From positions 75,961,087 to 76,025,086 of the forward strand of contig OX326956.1 of NCBI GenBank assembly GCA_946800325.1: a stretch of 64,000 nucleotides of DNA, read 5' to 3'. Position 1 is the stretch's first letter. Every line of letters begins with the position of its first letter. The position numbers and the translations under genes are program-made. The notes below the pieces were generated by a model, which did not search any database, was not told the DNA's origin, and worked only from the letters and a program-made list of their open reading frames with translations. Source of the DNA: Luzula sylvatica. Taxonomy: Eukaryota; Streptophyta; Magnoliopsida; Poales; Juncaceae. This document shows positions 1 through 11,915 of this stretch, piece by piece.

Positions 1-2340
1 CCATTTCAAGCCCGGATGGACTCGGTCCATATGAACTGTGCCATACCAACATAACATGAATCATGTAAACCGCGTCCATTCAATTTTAGATCGTCCGATT
101 TTGATCGAACGGTCCAGATTAGAAGGGTGACGTGGAGGCACCAGATGAAGGCGATTTCCCTAACTTTATAACTATTAATAATTATATAATATATAATACC
201 ATATATACATATATCGAGCAATGTAGGGCTATTTTATTTGGATTTTTGCAACTCATCTCAATAGTTTTCAAATTTAATGAAGGAGAATATATCATATATC
301 CGTCTCTTGAGAAAAGTTGGGCCTGTGTTAGATCATTTTTGTAATTCAGCCCAATAATTCTCAAATTTAATAAAGGGGAATATTTCACGTTCTATTTTCT
401 TGCTCGTTTCTTCTTCTCTAATCTTCTTCATTAACAAAAGGAAAAATAATAATACCTCGTAATATTTGATATTTTTCAATTTTAAGTGGATAGATTAGAT
501 ATATTTTCAATTTGGAAATGATAAATTTGATACATCTCTGGTTTGAAAGATTAAATTTGATATTTACAATTTTTGGGGGTAAATTTGATATTTTAAGTTT
601 TTCTAGAGATATACTTGAAATTACTCTTAAATATCACGTGTCTTAGAATCTTGTAAAGAAAAATAAAATAAAATAATCACATTCTTTTGTTACACTGAAA
701 ATATTGTTGTACATGCATTTTACAAAATCTTAAAAATCTCAAATAATAAAAAACAAATTATATGAATTGTATCCAAAGCTGTAAATCTTTTGTACCCTAA
801 TGCTTGCTATAATATCAAATCATATTTTGCATTGTTATCATGCAAAGTTGTATTCTTATTTTACGAGATATTGTAGAAAACTATGCTATCTCGTAAAATT
901 ATTCAATAATATATTTTTTTAGAAATCTTAATGTTAATTATTTCTGGTCAGCTTTTTTTAGAAATCTTCTTTGAGTCTCTCTCTCATCGTTAATTATTTG
1001 TCCCTGTTTATTATTATTATTATTTAATGTTATAAATTAAATTCAAAAATATTATATTTTTACATTTAATTTAATTTAATTGTATCTCATTATATTATTA
1101 TATCATAAATATTGTATATATCACTACAAATTTAGACTACACTATTTCTTACACTATTTTATATTAAATTATTTAATTATATTCTATTATATTCTATTAT
1201 AATATAATATCATATTGTATTATAATATATTACATAATATTTTGTTCTATTCTATTATAAATACTAATACTATATTAATGCATAATAAATATTATACTAT
1301 TTATATATTATATTATTAATGTATATAATTCTAAAGAAAATGTTGCTTCCGTAAAAAATCGCATAATCATGTTAATATAGATCATACGATCTTGATCAAA
1401 AAATCCAAATTACATAATTTTTTATTTGAACATGATCCATATAAGCCAAATAATGTAAGTGTTACATCAACTTGATTCATTGTGGATCAAATTCATTCAT
1501 ATTTTTGGCTCAATTAAATATGAAAAAATTTCAAAATCATAAAATTTATGAATCTTGTAAAAAAAAACTCCTAAATTTACATCCGTAGTAATTAAAGAAA
1601 TTGTTATTTTTTATTAATTTCCAAAAAAAATCCTAAATTTTTTTGTACCATATAATAATTTTGAAAAAATCATTATTATATGTTATATGTTATATAATTT
1701 TAATATTTCATACATTATAAATATTTGACTTTTATATTTTTTATTCCTGAAAAACTAATATAAAATAATAATAAGATGGTCAACAATATTCAAAGAAAAT
1801 CTTACAAATATTTAAAAAATAAAATATTATGAAACTGTAAGAATTATATAAAAGAAGAATGAAAATAAAAAATTAGATATTGAAATATATATTTTTCTAA
1901 CAATATATTAAAATCAACAATATGATTTAAATTTGATGTTTGACGAAATAGTTTTTAGTGATAGAATCCATTTAACTTATTATATAATTGAAAAATAGGT
2001 TCTTATAACATATACCTATTACTAAATTTATTAATAATTATACCCACAATCATAAATTCATACTTTATAATTTGTCTACCTCCGAAAAATCCAATTGGAC
2101 GTAAGGTTTGAAACCCAACATTTTTCCCTTGATTTCCTTGGTTTTTTTAGTTTTGTGTTCCTAAAGACCAACCAAACACCACAATTTTAATCGTTCGAAA
2201 ACTTAATTTCCTATCCAAACTATACGTAGAAACTATGAGTATAGGATATGATGTTTAAAAGGTGTTTGATGAAACTCATAGGATCAGATGTAGTAAATGA
2301 ATAAAATATTTTTTATGAAATTTTATAACTATCATATTTA
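1..2340. other. AT-rich intergenic DNA
   Basis: No gene is recognisable here. The sequence is AT-rich with frequent stops in all frames. Positions 230-390 hold two imperfect direct copies of a segment of about 100 bp, each containing a GGGC start and a CAAATTTAAT(G/A)AAG core. Positions 480-610 repeat the phrase AAATTTGATA several times, a style often seen in degraded Mutator-like ends. Positions 1560-1910 resemble, in inverted orientation, sequence at about 15730-15980, so both are probably copies of one old dispersed repeat. Confidence 0.6.
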
Positions 2341-2378
2341 TTCCTAAATACATTATTATTATATTATTATTGTTATTG

Positions 2379-2380
<2 letters not shown>

Positions 2381-2446
<66 letters not shown>
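2381..2446. repeat. (TTA)n microsatellite
   Basis: About 22 uninterrupted TTA/ATT units, flanked by shorter interrupted ATT runs from 2350 to 2580. The flanking phrase AAATACATTATTATTAT occurs on both sides, so the tract probably grew by slippage and local duplication. On the minus strand it reads as poly-asparagine, which is a translation artefact. Confidence 0.95.
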
Positions 2447-2579
2447 TTCTAAATACATTATTATTATTATTATTCTTATTATTAAGAATAATAATTATTA
2501 TTACTATTATTACAATAATTATTTCTTATTATAAAAACAATTATTTATTATTATTAAAAATTACTAAACACATTATTAT

Positions 2580-2770
2580 TAGGGAAATTTTCAAAAAATC
2601 CCCTAACTTTTTTGAATATTGCAAAAAACCCCCTATATTTTTTGAAACTCCAAAAAAAACCCTCAAACCAAACTTTTGTTTTCAAATACCCCTTATGGGG
2701 TTAAATTTTACTTTGGACGGAATTAAATATTTTGTGGACCAAAATACACTTCTTTTTTCATATTTGATTT
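2580..2770 (+). repeat. Mutator-like terminal sequence (left-type end)
   Basis: A run of phrases such as GGGAAATTTTCAAAAAATCC, CCCCCTA and a later GGACCAAAATAC is typical of ends of plant Mutator-like elements, which often consist of alternating homopolymer and CCCTAA-like blocks. Sequence of the same style in the opposite orientation lies at 47935-48118. The two are too far apart and too diverged to be called ends of one element. No target duplication was found. Confidence 0.35.
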
Positions 2771-3020
2771 GTATTATTTTTATTTGTATTATTCGTACCC
2801 GTATTTGTATTCGAAATCGTATTTGTTTTCGTATTATTCAAAATCGTATACCGGATACCATATAAGTATTTCTATCCGTTCGAAATCGGATACCATATTT
2901 GTATCATATTATTCCAAATCGGATATCGGATACTGTATTTGTATCCGTATTTGCATCAAATATCTTATTCGTATATATATTCGAAATCAGATATCGGATA
3001 TTGTATACCGTATTCTCTAA
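2771..3020. repeat. degenerate CGTATTTGTATTCG-type repeat
   Basis: Low-complexity stretch built from variants of CGTATTTGTAT, TCGAAATCG and GGATATCGGATAC. Such pentamer-like degenerate repeats are frequent subterminal sequence in non-autonomous hAT elements. Similar GGATACGG-type sequence recurs at 14261-14755 and 45904-46130. No terminal repeat was found here, so only a repeat is claimed. Confidence 0.6.
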
Positions 3021-3788
3021 ATTAGTTGTATTAAACAATTAATATTCTCTAAAAATTAATGGTAATAAAAAAATAATATTCTCTAAAAATTAATGGTAAT
3101 TAAAAATAATATTCTCTAAAAATAGTTGTATTAAAAAATAATATTTTCTAAAAATAAATGGGATTAGAAAAATAATTTTTCTTTCGTTTATTTTATTAGA
3201 AAAAAATAATCTTAAATTATTTGTAGGATTTATTAATGTGACATAATTATAATATTTTGATATGATTAAAAAATAAATATGATAGTTATAGAACTTTATA
3301 AGAAATAATATAATTTTATAATATTTAATTAATTTGTTATATCTAATCCTAAGATTTTCATCGAACACTTTTTAAACATCCTACAGTCGTAATATTTGGA
3401 TATTCCTGCTATCATAGTTTGCTGATATAATATATTGGCTTCCTGCAACTACTTGTTTCCTGCTGATATTCCTAAGAAATATATAATTTGATAGTACTCT
3501 CCAGTCTCCATATATCTCCACCAATACTCAATATTTTATTTTCTAGTATACACACAAATCTTTTTCCAACCAAAAAAAAAAAAAAAGATATGTCAAAAAA
3601 TATGAATACTATGAGACTATTATAAGTTCACAAATTAATGCAAGTCGAAAACATTTTAACTTAAAAAAATGGGAAATTAACAAAAAAAACTAACTTTTTT
3701 CGATATTCTTAGAGGGATTAAATTTAATCATGGATGGTGTTAAATTTTTTTTTTTATTATCAAAAATACTCTTTTATTTACGTATTTA
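3021..3788. other. AT-rich stretch with short direct repeats
   Basis: No gene seen. Positions 3035-3180 contain four or five imperfect copies of a unit of about 35 bp with the core AATATTCTCTAAAAAT. A Mutator-style phrase (GGGAAATTAAC, then GGATTAAATTTAATCATGG) lies at 3670-3750. Confidence 0.6.
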
Positions 3789-4850
3789 GTGATGGAAATA
3801 CAGTGTCGGATCAACCGTAAAAGTGTACACAAGGATAAACGAATGTAAGCGTACATTCGTGGTCATAACTTTCAGTAGGAAAATCCAATTTGAATGGTTC
3901 AAATTGGGTTAGATAGATAATGAGATTATCTAGAACTTTCATGTAGAAATATTGTTCATTTGAACGAAGTATCAGTGTCGTTTTAATGGAATACCGAAAG
4001 GGTGCGACAGTTTGACATACAGTTAGTAAAACATCCGCAACTTTCGCATCCGGACTCCAATTGGGCCAGACCAAATTGCGTTGGAAAGATAATAAGATTA
4101 TCTACAACTTTCGTGAAGATTTAAAGTCGGTTGGAGCGATTTAATATTTTCGTTTCAACAGAATACTGAAAGGGTGTCTGCAGTTTTCTGTCTGAAAATG
4201 TGTATATTAGATATACATGTCTTTTGGCCCATCCTAATCCTATGTGATATAAATATGATATTTCTCTTTCATTCATTCAGTCCAACCTGCTGAATTAATA
4301 AGATTAATCCAGAATATTGAGAGTCATATTTCTAAGAGCGAAAGAGTGCGAAGAGAGAAAACTGAGAAAAAGAATTTTTCTCGGCGTAGGGAATCGATAT
4401 AATCAAGCAAGTTCGCCGGTGCTTCGTCTAGGCAGTTGCACCCGCGACCAACGTCTTCCGACTCAAGGTGGAAACACGTAGAGGAGTGACACTTGTGGCT
4501 CTTCGATTGTGATCAAACCGAAGGAGCAAAACTGTCGGACGTGGAAGAGTGTGGACGTGTGACGTACGAAAGACAACCGGAGGCGTGTCAAGACGGTGGG
4601 AGGCGTGTCAAGACGGTGGGAGACGTGTGGTATGGGACGCACGGGCTAGTCACCAACGTGACACCGGAGAAGGAAAGGTTGCGAGCGATCAACCCGTCGT
4701 GCGCGATCAATTTCACGCTGGTAATCGTCTATCCTTCTATTGCATCGTACCCTCGAAGTCATGGCGTGATCTTGAATTTTGGGAACCGGACCGGGCCTTC
4801 ATATTCGCTGCGCGGGCCCGGGGTCGGGATAAATTCCCTTCATTTAGTAA
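3789..4850 (+). mobile_element. degraded LTR-like segment, copia type suspected
   Basis: This block is less AT-rich than its surroundings. Its first part (3880-4180) holds two imperfect tandem copies of about 180 bp sharing AGATTATCTA(G/C)AACTTTC and ACTGAAAGGGTG-like phrases. The second part (4260-4830) runs through CACCCGCGACCAACG, GAGGAGTGACACTTGTGGCTC and ends with TTCGCTGCGCGGGC. A CGCTGCGC phrase near the end is usual in the 3' part of plant copia LTRs (family knowledge recalled, not searched). No primer binding site follows, and the open frames of 87 and 126 codons resemble nothing I know. This could instead be an unrelated repeat. Confidence 0.35.
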
Positions 4851-5496
4851 TTAAAAAATTGTTATTTTTTTAATTTTTAAAAAAATCCTAAAATATTTAT
4901 GAAATCACTATATGCTAAAAAGTATTTATGATTTTTTTTTTTAAATTCATAAAATTAATGAAAAAGAACAACATATTTTTTTAATTTTGACATATGAAAA
5001 TGAAAGAACATTTCGGTAAAAGAAAAGTTTAACATTATTTATGGTTAGTTTCAATTTTCATAGGCGTTATTTAAAAATAAAAGTTTGACAAAAAACGTTT
5101 TTTAGGATTTTAAAAAAATGACGATTTTTTAGAATATTCAAAATAATTATGGAGTTCTTTTGTAAACTTTCCAAAAAAATTTTAAAAAGACCATACAAAC
5201 ATAATCATCATGACGTGACCTCTCTATTCTGCTAGCGAGGCCGTCTTGTCTAATCAACATGCCTTCCTTCTCCCACACGACGTTTAATCATCTTGGTACC
5301 TCTCTGCAAAAAATGTACATTTTTGTTGCTCATGTAACCAATTAATGCAAATTAATAACTTCGTTTAATTGCCAATCAGGATGAACTAATTGTTAAGATT
5401 AGGAATCACAATTACCTTGCTACCAATCAGTTATGCTTAATCTTATTTTCAAATATCAACACAAATCAATACATAATTTCTATACATTAATTAAAT
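4851..5496. other. AT-rich intergenic DNA
   Basis: No gene seen. Homopolymer A/T runs alternate with short unique sequence. The first 300 bp resemble the style of 1580-1760 and 15550-15700 (a GTTATTTTTT-rich stretch followed by AAAAATCCTAAA), so they may be another copy of that old repeat. Confidence 0.5.
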
Positions 5497-6908
5497 GACA
5501 CCAATACTATCTTTTGGCCGCTGTTACAGTAAATGTCACCATACTATCTTTTGGCAGCTGCTACTTTAAATGACATCAAAACTTCCATTAAAGCTGTCAA
5601 AATAAATGGCACCAAAACTACCTTTGCAGCCGTTACTGTAAAAGGCACAAAAACTTTCTTGTCGAAGCGTTACAGTAAATGGCACAAAAACGTTCTTTTC
5701 GTAGCGGTTAAACTAAATTGCACAAAAACTATATATTGGAAGCGGTTACTGTAAACGGCACCAAAACTCCATTTTCCCAGCCTTTAAGTTAAAAGGCACT
5801 AAAATTATCTTTTCGAGGCGGTTACTCTAAATAGCACCAAAACTGTTTTTTCGCAGCCGTAACTTCAAAGGCACAAATATTATCTTTCGGCAGCAGTTAC
5901 TGTAAGACGCACCAAAACTATCTTTTCACAGCTGTTACTTCAAATGGCAGCAAAACTATTTTTCGCAGCGGTTATCGTAAAAGACACCAAAACTATTTTT
6001 TCGCAGCCGGCTACTTTAATCGCACCAAAAACTATCTTTTCGCACCATATATTATAGAGCACACAAATACTATCTTTTCGCAGCGGTTAGGGTAAAAGGC
6101 ACCAAAACTCTCTTTTCGCATCTACTACAGAAGATGGCACCAAAACCCTCTTTTCGGAGCCTATACTGTAAATGGTACCAAAAAATATCATTTCGCAGCA
6201 GTCAATGCAAATGACACCAAAACTATATTTTCGCAATGAACGTTGAGGACACCAAAACTATCTTTTCACAGCGGTGACTTTGAAGGCACCAAAACTATGT
6301 TTTTGCAGCGGTTACTGCATATGGCACCAAAACTATCTTTTCGTAACGGTTACCGTAAAGGGCCCCAATACTGTCTTTTCGCAGCCTGTTACTTTAATAG
6401 CACCAAAAACTACCTTTTCGCAACAGTTACTGTAATGGCACCAAAACTGTCTTTTCGCAGCTGTTACCGTAAACCGCGCCAAAACTATTTTTCTGCAGCG
6501 GTACTGTAAATGGCCCCATAACTCTCTTTTCACAGCTGTTACGTTAAATGACACCAAAACTCTTTTCACAGCTTAATGTAAATTGCACCAATACTATATT
6601 TTCACAGCCGTTACTGTAAAAGGCACCAAAACTACTTTTTCGCAACCATTAACGTAAATGGCTCCAAAATAGTTTTTTCGCAGCGGATACTTCAGGCACA
6701 AATATTATTTTTTGGCAGCGGTTACTTAAGACGCACCAAAACTTTCTTTTCGCAGAGGTTACAAATGGCACCAAAATTGTCTTTTCGCAGCTTACCCTAA
6801 AGGGCACCAAAACTGTCTTTTCGCAGCCTGTTACTTTAATAGCACCCAAAACTATCTTTTCGCAGCGGTTACTTTAAACGGCGCCAAAACTTTCTATCAC
6901 GACTGTTA
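5497..6908 (+). repeat. 37-bp minisatellite, left block
   Basis: About 38 imperfect tandem units of about 37 bp. The core is GGCACCAAAACTATCTTTTC, followed by a GCAGC element and GGTTACTGTAAA. Single units vary by substitutions and small indels, so the array is old. The array is cut by the hAT element at 6917-10649 and resumes at 10658. The short open frames in it are periodic artefacts. Confidence 0.9.
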
Positions 6909-6916
6909 CTTTAAAT

Positions 6917-6934
6917 CATGGTTCGAAATCTCGG
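6917..6934 (+). repeat. left terminal inverted repeat of the hAT element
   Basis: CATGGTTCGAAATCTCGG, an exact reverse complement of 10632-10649. It directly abuts the 8-bp target duplication at 6909-6916. Confidence 0.95.
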
Positions 6935-7190
6935 TATCGGAATCGGACTCGGTCGGGTCTGGAGACTCGGGACTCGGCTGACTCGGACAAGACTCGGGCG
7001 AGTCAAAAAAAAAAATCGGACTGCTAGTAAAAAAATCGGAAAAAATAGAAAAAAAATAAAAAACTTATTTTAAAAATATATAAATATTCATAAACATGAT
7101 ACACACAAATTCAACTCATGAAACTCAAATTACTACATTAAAAAAATTACATTACCTAAGAAAATTACTAAATCAGTACATTAAAAACTT

Positions 7191-10007
7191 CTACTGCCAA
7201 AAACTGTGACGAGCGGGTTGCGTTGTATAATCATTATTTTCATATTGATCATGAGGAGGAAAATACATTTGTAAATTTGTATTGTCGAAAATGTTCATCA
7301 TTGAGTCGAAGGGTGATCGGTTTTTGTGTTGTGTGTTACCAGTATACGGATCGGAATAGTTTTCATTATTTGCGCTTCCAGTTGAACTTATATCCATTCC
7401 TGAAAAATTAGATCCCTCACTATAATTAGAGCCGTCATAAAAATACGGTACCTGAAGGTTCCTCTGCATATCAGGATTGTCTTCCCTTTCCTTTTGCCTA
7501 GCCTGATCTCTTTCATACAAACTTGTGAGTCTCACATGGCGACGTGTACCATGTTCATGGTTCCCTCTAACCGGATTGGAAATATTATCATATTCCCTTA
7601 CTACTTCCACATCAGGACACGGAATTGTATCTTTACCACCCGGATCGTCATTACCAGAATCATTACTACTGCTTATTGGCTCTTGTTCTTCTTCGGATGG
7701 GCAATCGCTCAACCACTCGGAATTATCTCTACCGTCGAGTACACTATTTTCGGTTTCTCTGATCCAAGGTTGTAACGGATCATCGTCATGAAATATCTCA
7801 TCCAAATCAATTAATTTCTCATTCTCACGCCTCTGCAAATTTCTTTCTCTAAGCCTCATGTTATAATGGCAATACACAAGGTGCATAAGCCGATCCATTT
7901 TCAACCGATTTCTCGGTCTTGTATGGATCAAGGTAAAGGTGGTCCAGTTTCGCTCACAGTTGGAAGCGGAAACGGTTTGGCTTAATATTCGAGCCGCTAT
8001 TGGGGCCAGGTTTGGACATTCTTCTTGGCCATATAAACTCCACCATTCAGCCGGAGTGCAAACTTTGATTGCTTGTTGGATTTTTTGGGTCGAAAATATG
8101 CCTCTCTTTCTACGATACGTTTCGACCTACAAAAAAAAATACTCGAAAATATGACTAGAAAAAATACTCGAAAAAAAAATACTCGAAAAAAAATACTCGA
8201 AAAAATACCTCTCTGTCAGTCTGTATTTGGAGATTCCAATCTCTTTGTAACTTTTGAATGACTCTCCTCATTCCCGACATAACTTCAATATCATTGTTAG
8301 TGTTGGAATATTGAAACTTGGGATTTAAGAAATATCCTGAAAAAATGACATGAATTAAAACATAGAAACACATAATTAATTAATTTTAAAATAACATCAA
8401 TTAAAAAAATACATACCAGCGGCATGAATATCTCGATGTAGCTGTCTGTTCCATCGTGTGTCGATAATATTCCACCATTTTCTATAACCTCTTCGACCGA
8501 GGCTTGTTTTGATTTCTTCCTTGGCTCTATCGAGTGATTCGTACAAAAATCCCATTTGAGGATTGTCGTCGCTATCTACTAGTCGTAGTACCTTTACTAA
8601 TGGTTTAAATAGCAACATTGTCTCCCCAGCCGAAATCCAGAAATCGTTATCAAATAAAAGAGTACGCATCTCCTCGGCATTTTCTTTTTCTTTTCTAACT
8701 TTTAACCGCGCAACGCCATCAGTCCATTTGCGATTTAGACACATTCTTTGTAATGCATCTTTAAATGAGTATAGGCTTTGCAATGTTAGAAATTGTGTGG
8801 CAAAACGGGTAATTCCGGGTCTTAATATTTCATGGTTTTCTGTTGCCTCTCGCATGGCACTCAGTGCCCACTGATGATTATACATAAATTTAGTAATATG
8901 TTGCGCCTGTGCAACAACTTTTTTTATACGAGTATCTTTACCTATATCTTCTAACATTAGATCGATACAATGCGCGGCGCAAGGCGACCAGTATATATGG
9001 TTATACTTTTCCATTATTAACTCCCCTCCCTTTTTGAAATTTGCGCCATTATCAGATACTACTTGCACGACTCTCGAAGGTCCGATTTCTTCGATTACTT
9101 CGGACATCAAGCTGCAAATGTATCGGGAACTTTTGAAATGGTCGGTTGCATCTACGGATTTAATGAACGCTGTTCCTATAGGGGAATATACTAGAAAGTT
9201 AATAATGTTTCTATGGGTCTTTGTCGTCCAACCATCGCACATGACGGTGCACCCATACTCGTCCCAGTGAGGGTGCATTTGTTTTATTATTTTGGTTTGA
9301 TCTTCGAGTTCCATTGGTAAATATTTATTATATATTTCATAGGGTGTGGGTGGGGCAATACCAGGACCCATTTCTTGGGTCGCTTTTATGACTGCTTTAA
9401 AATAAATACTATCAGCCACGTGAGCAGGAATATGGTCATGGACAAAAAGTTTTGTCCAACTTCGCCCGATATAAGATTTCGCATCCTTAATACCTTTCAT
9501 TACGGCGGTGGTTATCTTAGGTTGTGTAAAAGGACCCGTGCTAGTCTTTTTGCGTTTAGAAAGGCCCTCGACGTCAGCACGCATCGATGCGGAGCGTCCT
9601 AGACCACTAGATTGTCCTGGACCCGAATATCCCCTTTCTGCATTGAATTGTTCTTCTCTATAACTATCTCTACTATCACGCATTACTCTTCGAAGCTCTT
9701 CATCCGAATTATTTTCTTCATCGGAAGGAACGTCGACTCGCGTTAGTTCTTCTTCTATTACAACTGCTCTTTGTTTTTTCGATTTGGTTTGAACTTGTTT
9801 TCCCCTTACGTATTCATTCATTTGTTTTCGAATTTCTTGTGGAACTTTAGGACAAGGTGCAACATTGCCACTAATATGTGCCAAATGTTCTTTTCCGCGA
9901 GACACTCCTCCATGAATTTCTCTATTACAATGATTACATCTGACCTTTCCTTTTGATTTGTCACTCCAATGTAAATGGTTCCATCCTAAATCCTTTTCTT
10001 TGGACAT
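7191..10007 (-). CDS. hAT transposase (BED zinc finger, DUF659 type), three exons
   Basis: Predicted 884-residue transposase that would cut and paste the surrounding element. Exon 1 runs 10007-8417, exon 2 8336-8209 and exon 3 8126-7191. The introns (8337-8416, 8127-8208) have GTATGT..CAG and GTATTT..TAG borders, and joining them keeps one open frame. Domains: an N-terminal BED-type finger (C24, C27, H44, C52); an acidic, poorly ordered linker (about 80-150); a DUF659/RNase H-like catalytic region with D258 in MCDGW, D319 in VSDNG and the CAAH motif at 343-346; and a C-terminal hATC dimerisation domain (about 595-645) with EWWSLYG, LAPIAARILS and CERNWTTF. An acidic tail follows. The start is the first ATG before the BED finger. 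The second intron holds ACTCGAAAAAA-type repeats. I saw no disabling lesion, but the splicing is inferred from sequence only. Confidence 0.88.
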
Positions 10008-10631
10008 GTTTGTGAGATAAGAAAGAGGAAGAAAGAGTTTTGGGAATGAGAAGAAAGAGGAAGAAAGAGGAAGAAAGAGTTTTGAGAATGAGAATGTATG
10101 AAGAGGAAGGAGATATTTTATAGGGGAAGTTTTGAGAAAGAGGAAGAAAGAGTATGTAGTAATTGATACTTGATTGGCTATCTGTAGTAATTGATATTTG
10201 ATTGGCTATCTGTAGTAATTGATATTTGATTGGCTATAAAGTATAATTGGTAGCTAGAAAGTTTGATAATTGATATTTGATTGGCTATAATTGATAGCTA
10301 GAAATTGAAATAAAGCATCTGTAGTAATTGATATTTGATTGGCTATAATTGATAGCTTGAAATAAAGCATATGTAGAAATTTGATTGGCTATAGTTTGAT
10401 AATTGATATTTGAGAAAGAGGAAGAAAGAGTCTGTAGTTACAAAGCATCTGTAGTAACAAAAATATATAACAATCTCAAAAGAATATATAACAAAATATA
10501 TAACATCTATCTCTACAAAATAAACATATAAAAAAAAAAAAACCGGGTTATCGGATCCGATTTATCCGGGTCAATATCGGATCGGTGGGGTCCGAGTCCG
10601 AGTCAACTCGGCCGAGTTTTTTTTGACTCGG

Positions 10632-10649
10632 CCGAGATTTCGAACCATG
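10632..10649 (-). repeat. right terminal inverted repeat of the hAT element
   Basis: Reverse complement of the left end, 18 of 18 bases. It is followed by the second CTTTAAAT copy at 10650-10657. Confidence 0.95.
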
Positions 10650-10657
10650 CTTTAAAT

Positions 10658-10795
10658 GGCACCAAGACTATATGTTCACAGCCGTTACTGTAACTGACAC
10701 CAAAACTATCTTCTTCATAGCCGTTACTGTAAATGGCACCAAAACTATCTTTTCGCAGCGGTTACCGTAATGGCACCAAAACTACCTTTTTCCCA
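10658..10795 (+). repeat. 37-bp minisatellite, right block
   Basis: About four further units of the same repeat as 5497-6908, in the same orientation and register across the hAT insertion. Removing the transposon and one target copy rejoins a unit, which shows that the array existed before the transposon arrived. Confidence 0.85.
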
Positions 10796-11591
10796 CGGTG
10801 CAGGATCCTTCTTCAGATCTCATCCATGCCCAGAGATGAGAGATCTCCTTCACGATGAAAACCTAGCCGTATCTCTCCTTCAGGATCCTTGAGGTTATTT
10901 CCGTAGCTTTCCGTGCCATCTCCAGATCCCGTCAATGTAGTAGTGAAACAAACAACCAAAGGTATTGTAAACAATATTGCTCTGGTACACTCGAACCTCG
11001 GAGGAACTCTAACTAACCGACCTGTGCTTTAAGATCCTTGGATGTTAGTGGCTCCGTTAAAGACTCCTCCTCCTCTCATACGTTAATTAATGAGCTGTGT
11101 TTTATTCAAATTGAAAATTGAAAATGAATTATATTTCCACTTTCAAATCCACAAGGGGTCTCCATAAAGAAGCTCTGTCACATTTCCATTCAAAGCCCAT
11201 TCAATTTTCATGTTAAATTTCTACATCAAGGTTCTCATTAATTGTGAGGTGGTTTCGTAATCGCTAGAGTAGTAGGCCAATTTTCATGAAGACTGGATGA
11301 TTCAATGCTACTCAGCCCCTCTTTTCCATCATCTTACTTCTCTTCTTGGCAAAGCCCTAATCTCAGTCAGGTACGCGTCATTTTGGAAAAATCTTGATTT
11401 TGCTCTATTCATGTCTGTTGTGCTAAATCCATGTCTTATTCTCCTTTGTCTTTGTCTTTGTTTTATCTTTGATTTGCGCCATTTCATTTCTCTATTGTGC
11501 TCCATTGGGCAAAGTCCAATTCAACATTTTTTCTTAGTTTTAGTTAAGATTGAATTCATTGCAAGTCAAAATGCAAAGTATGTAATTATAA
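10796..11591. other. intergenic sequence without recognised gene
   Basis: More GC-balanced than the surroundings. At 10800-10890 there are two copies of an AGATCTC/CTTCAGGATCCTT motif. A 107-codon open frame at 11297-11620 is hydrophobic, runs into the adjacent MITE and resembles no known protein, so it is not called as a gene. Confidence 0.5.
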
Positions 11592-11915
11592 ACGTACCCG
11601 TTCGGCAACACATGAAATAACGGAAGAGTGGAAGAGTGGAAGAAAGTTAATTCTATTTTATTCCAAGGATGTTCGGTAGATTAAATTGTGGAAGAGTGGA
11701 AGTAAAAATTAAATTAATATTTTTTATTGGAAAGGATGAGAGAGAAGAAGAGAAAAAAAAATTATATTCCATCTTCTTCCACTCTTCCACCTCCCCCATG
11801 GAATAGAGTTAAATCACTCTATTCCATTTTCTTCCAATCTTGTTCGGCGGAATAAAATGATTTCTTCCACTATCTTTAACTATTCCACTCTAATTTCATG
11901 TTGCCGAACGAGCCC
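11592..11915. mobile_element. Tourist-like MITE (PIF/Harbinger style)
   Basis: A 324-bp element with imperfect terminal inverted repeats: CCCGTTCGGCAACACATGAA at the left and, as reverse complement of the right end, GGGCTCGTTCGGCAACATGA. Both are followed internally by GGAAGAGTGGAAG-like sequence. It is flanked by TAA at 11589-11591 and 11916-11918, the 3-bp target duplication of Harbinger-type elements. The left terminus has decayed. It has no coding capacity. Confidence 0.75.

Larger units (their letters stand above)
6917..10649 (-). mobile_element. complete hAT transposon
   Basis: A 3733-bp element with perfect 18-bp terminal inverted repeats, CATGGTTCGAAATCTCGG at 6917-6934 and its reverse complement at 10632-10649. 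It is flanked by an exact 8-bp target duplication CTTTAAAT at 6909-6916 and 10650-10657. Subterminal regions are packed with ACTCGGCCGAGT-like motifs on both sides, the usual transposase-binding layout in hAT elements. The 5' flank of the transposase (10010-10540) has direct repeats of TTGATATTTGATTGGCTAT. The inverted repeats, target duplication and splice-consistent transposase together suggest a recent, possibly autonomous insertion. Confidence 0.95.

Noticed and set aside
2276..2458. Poly-asparagine protein on the minus strand
   Set aside because: Translation of a TTA microsatellite.
4493..4873. 126- and 101-codon frames as a gene
   Set aside because: Two overlapping frames over LTR-like sequence with an internal direct repeat; no recognisable domain.
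8128..8208. Simple-repeat insertion breaking the transposase
   Set aside because: The repeat lies exactly between GT and AG borders, and splicing it out restores the frame into the hATC domain.
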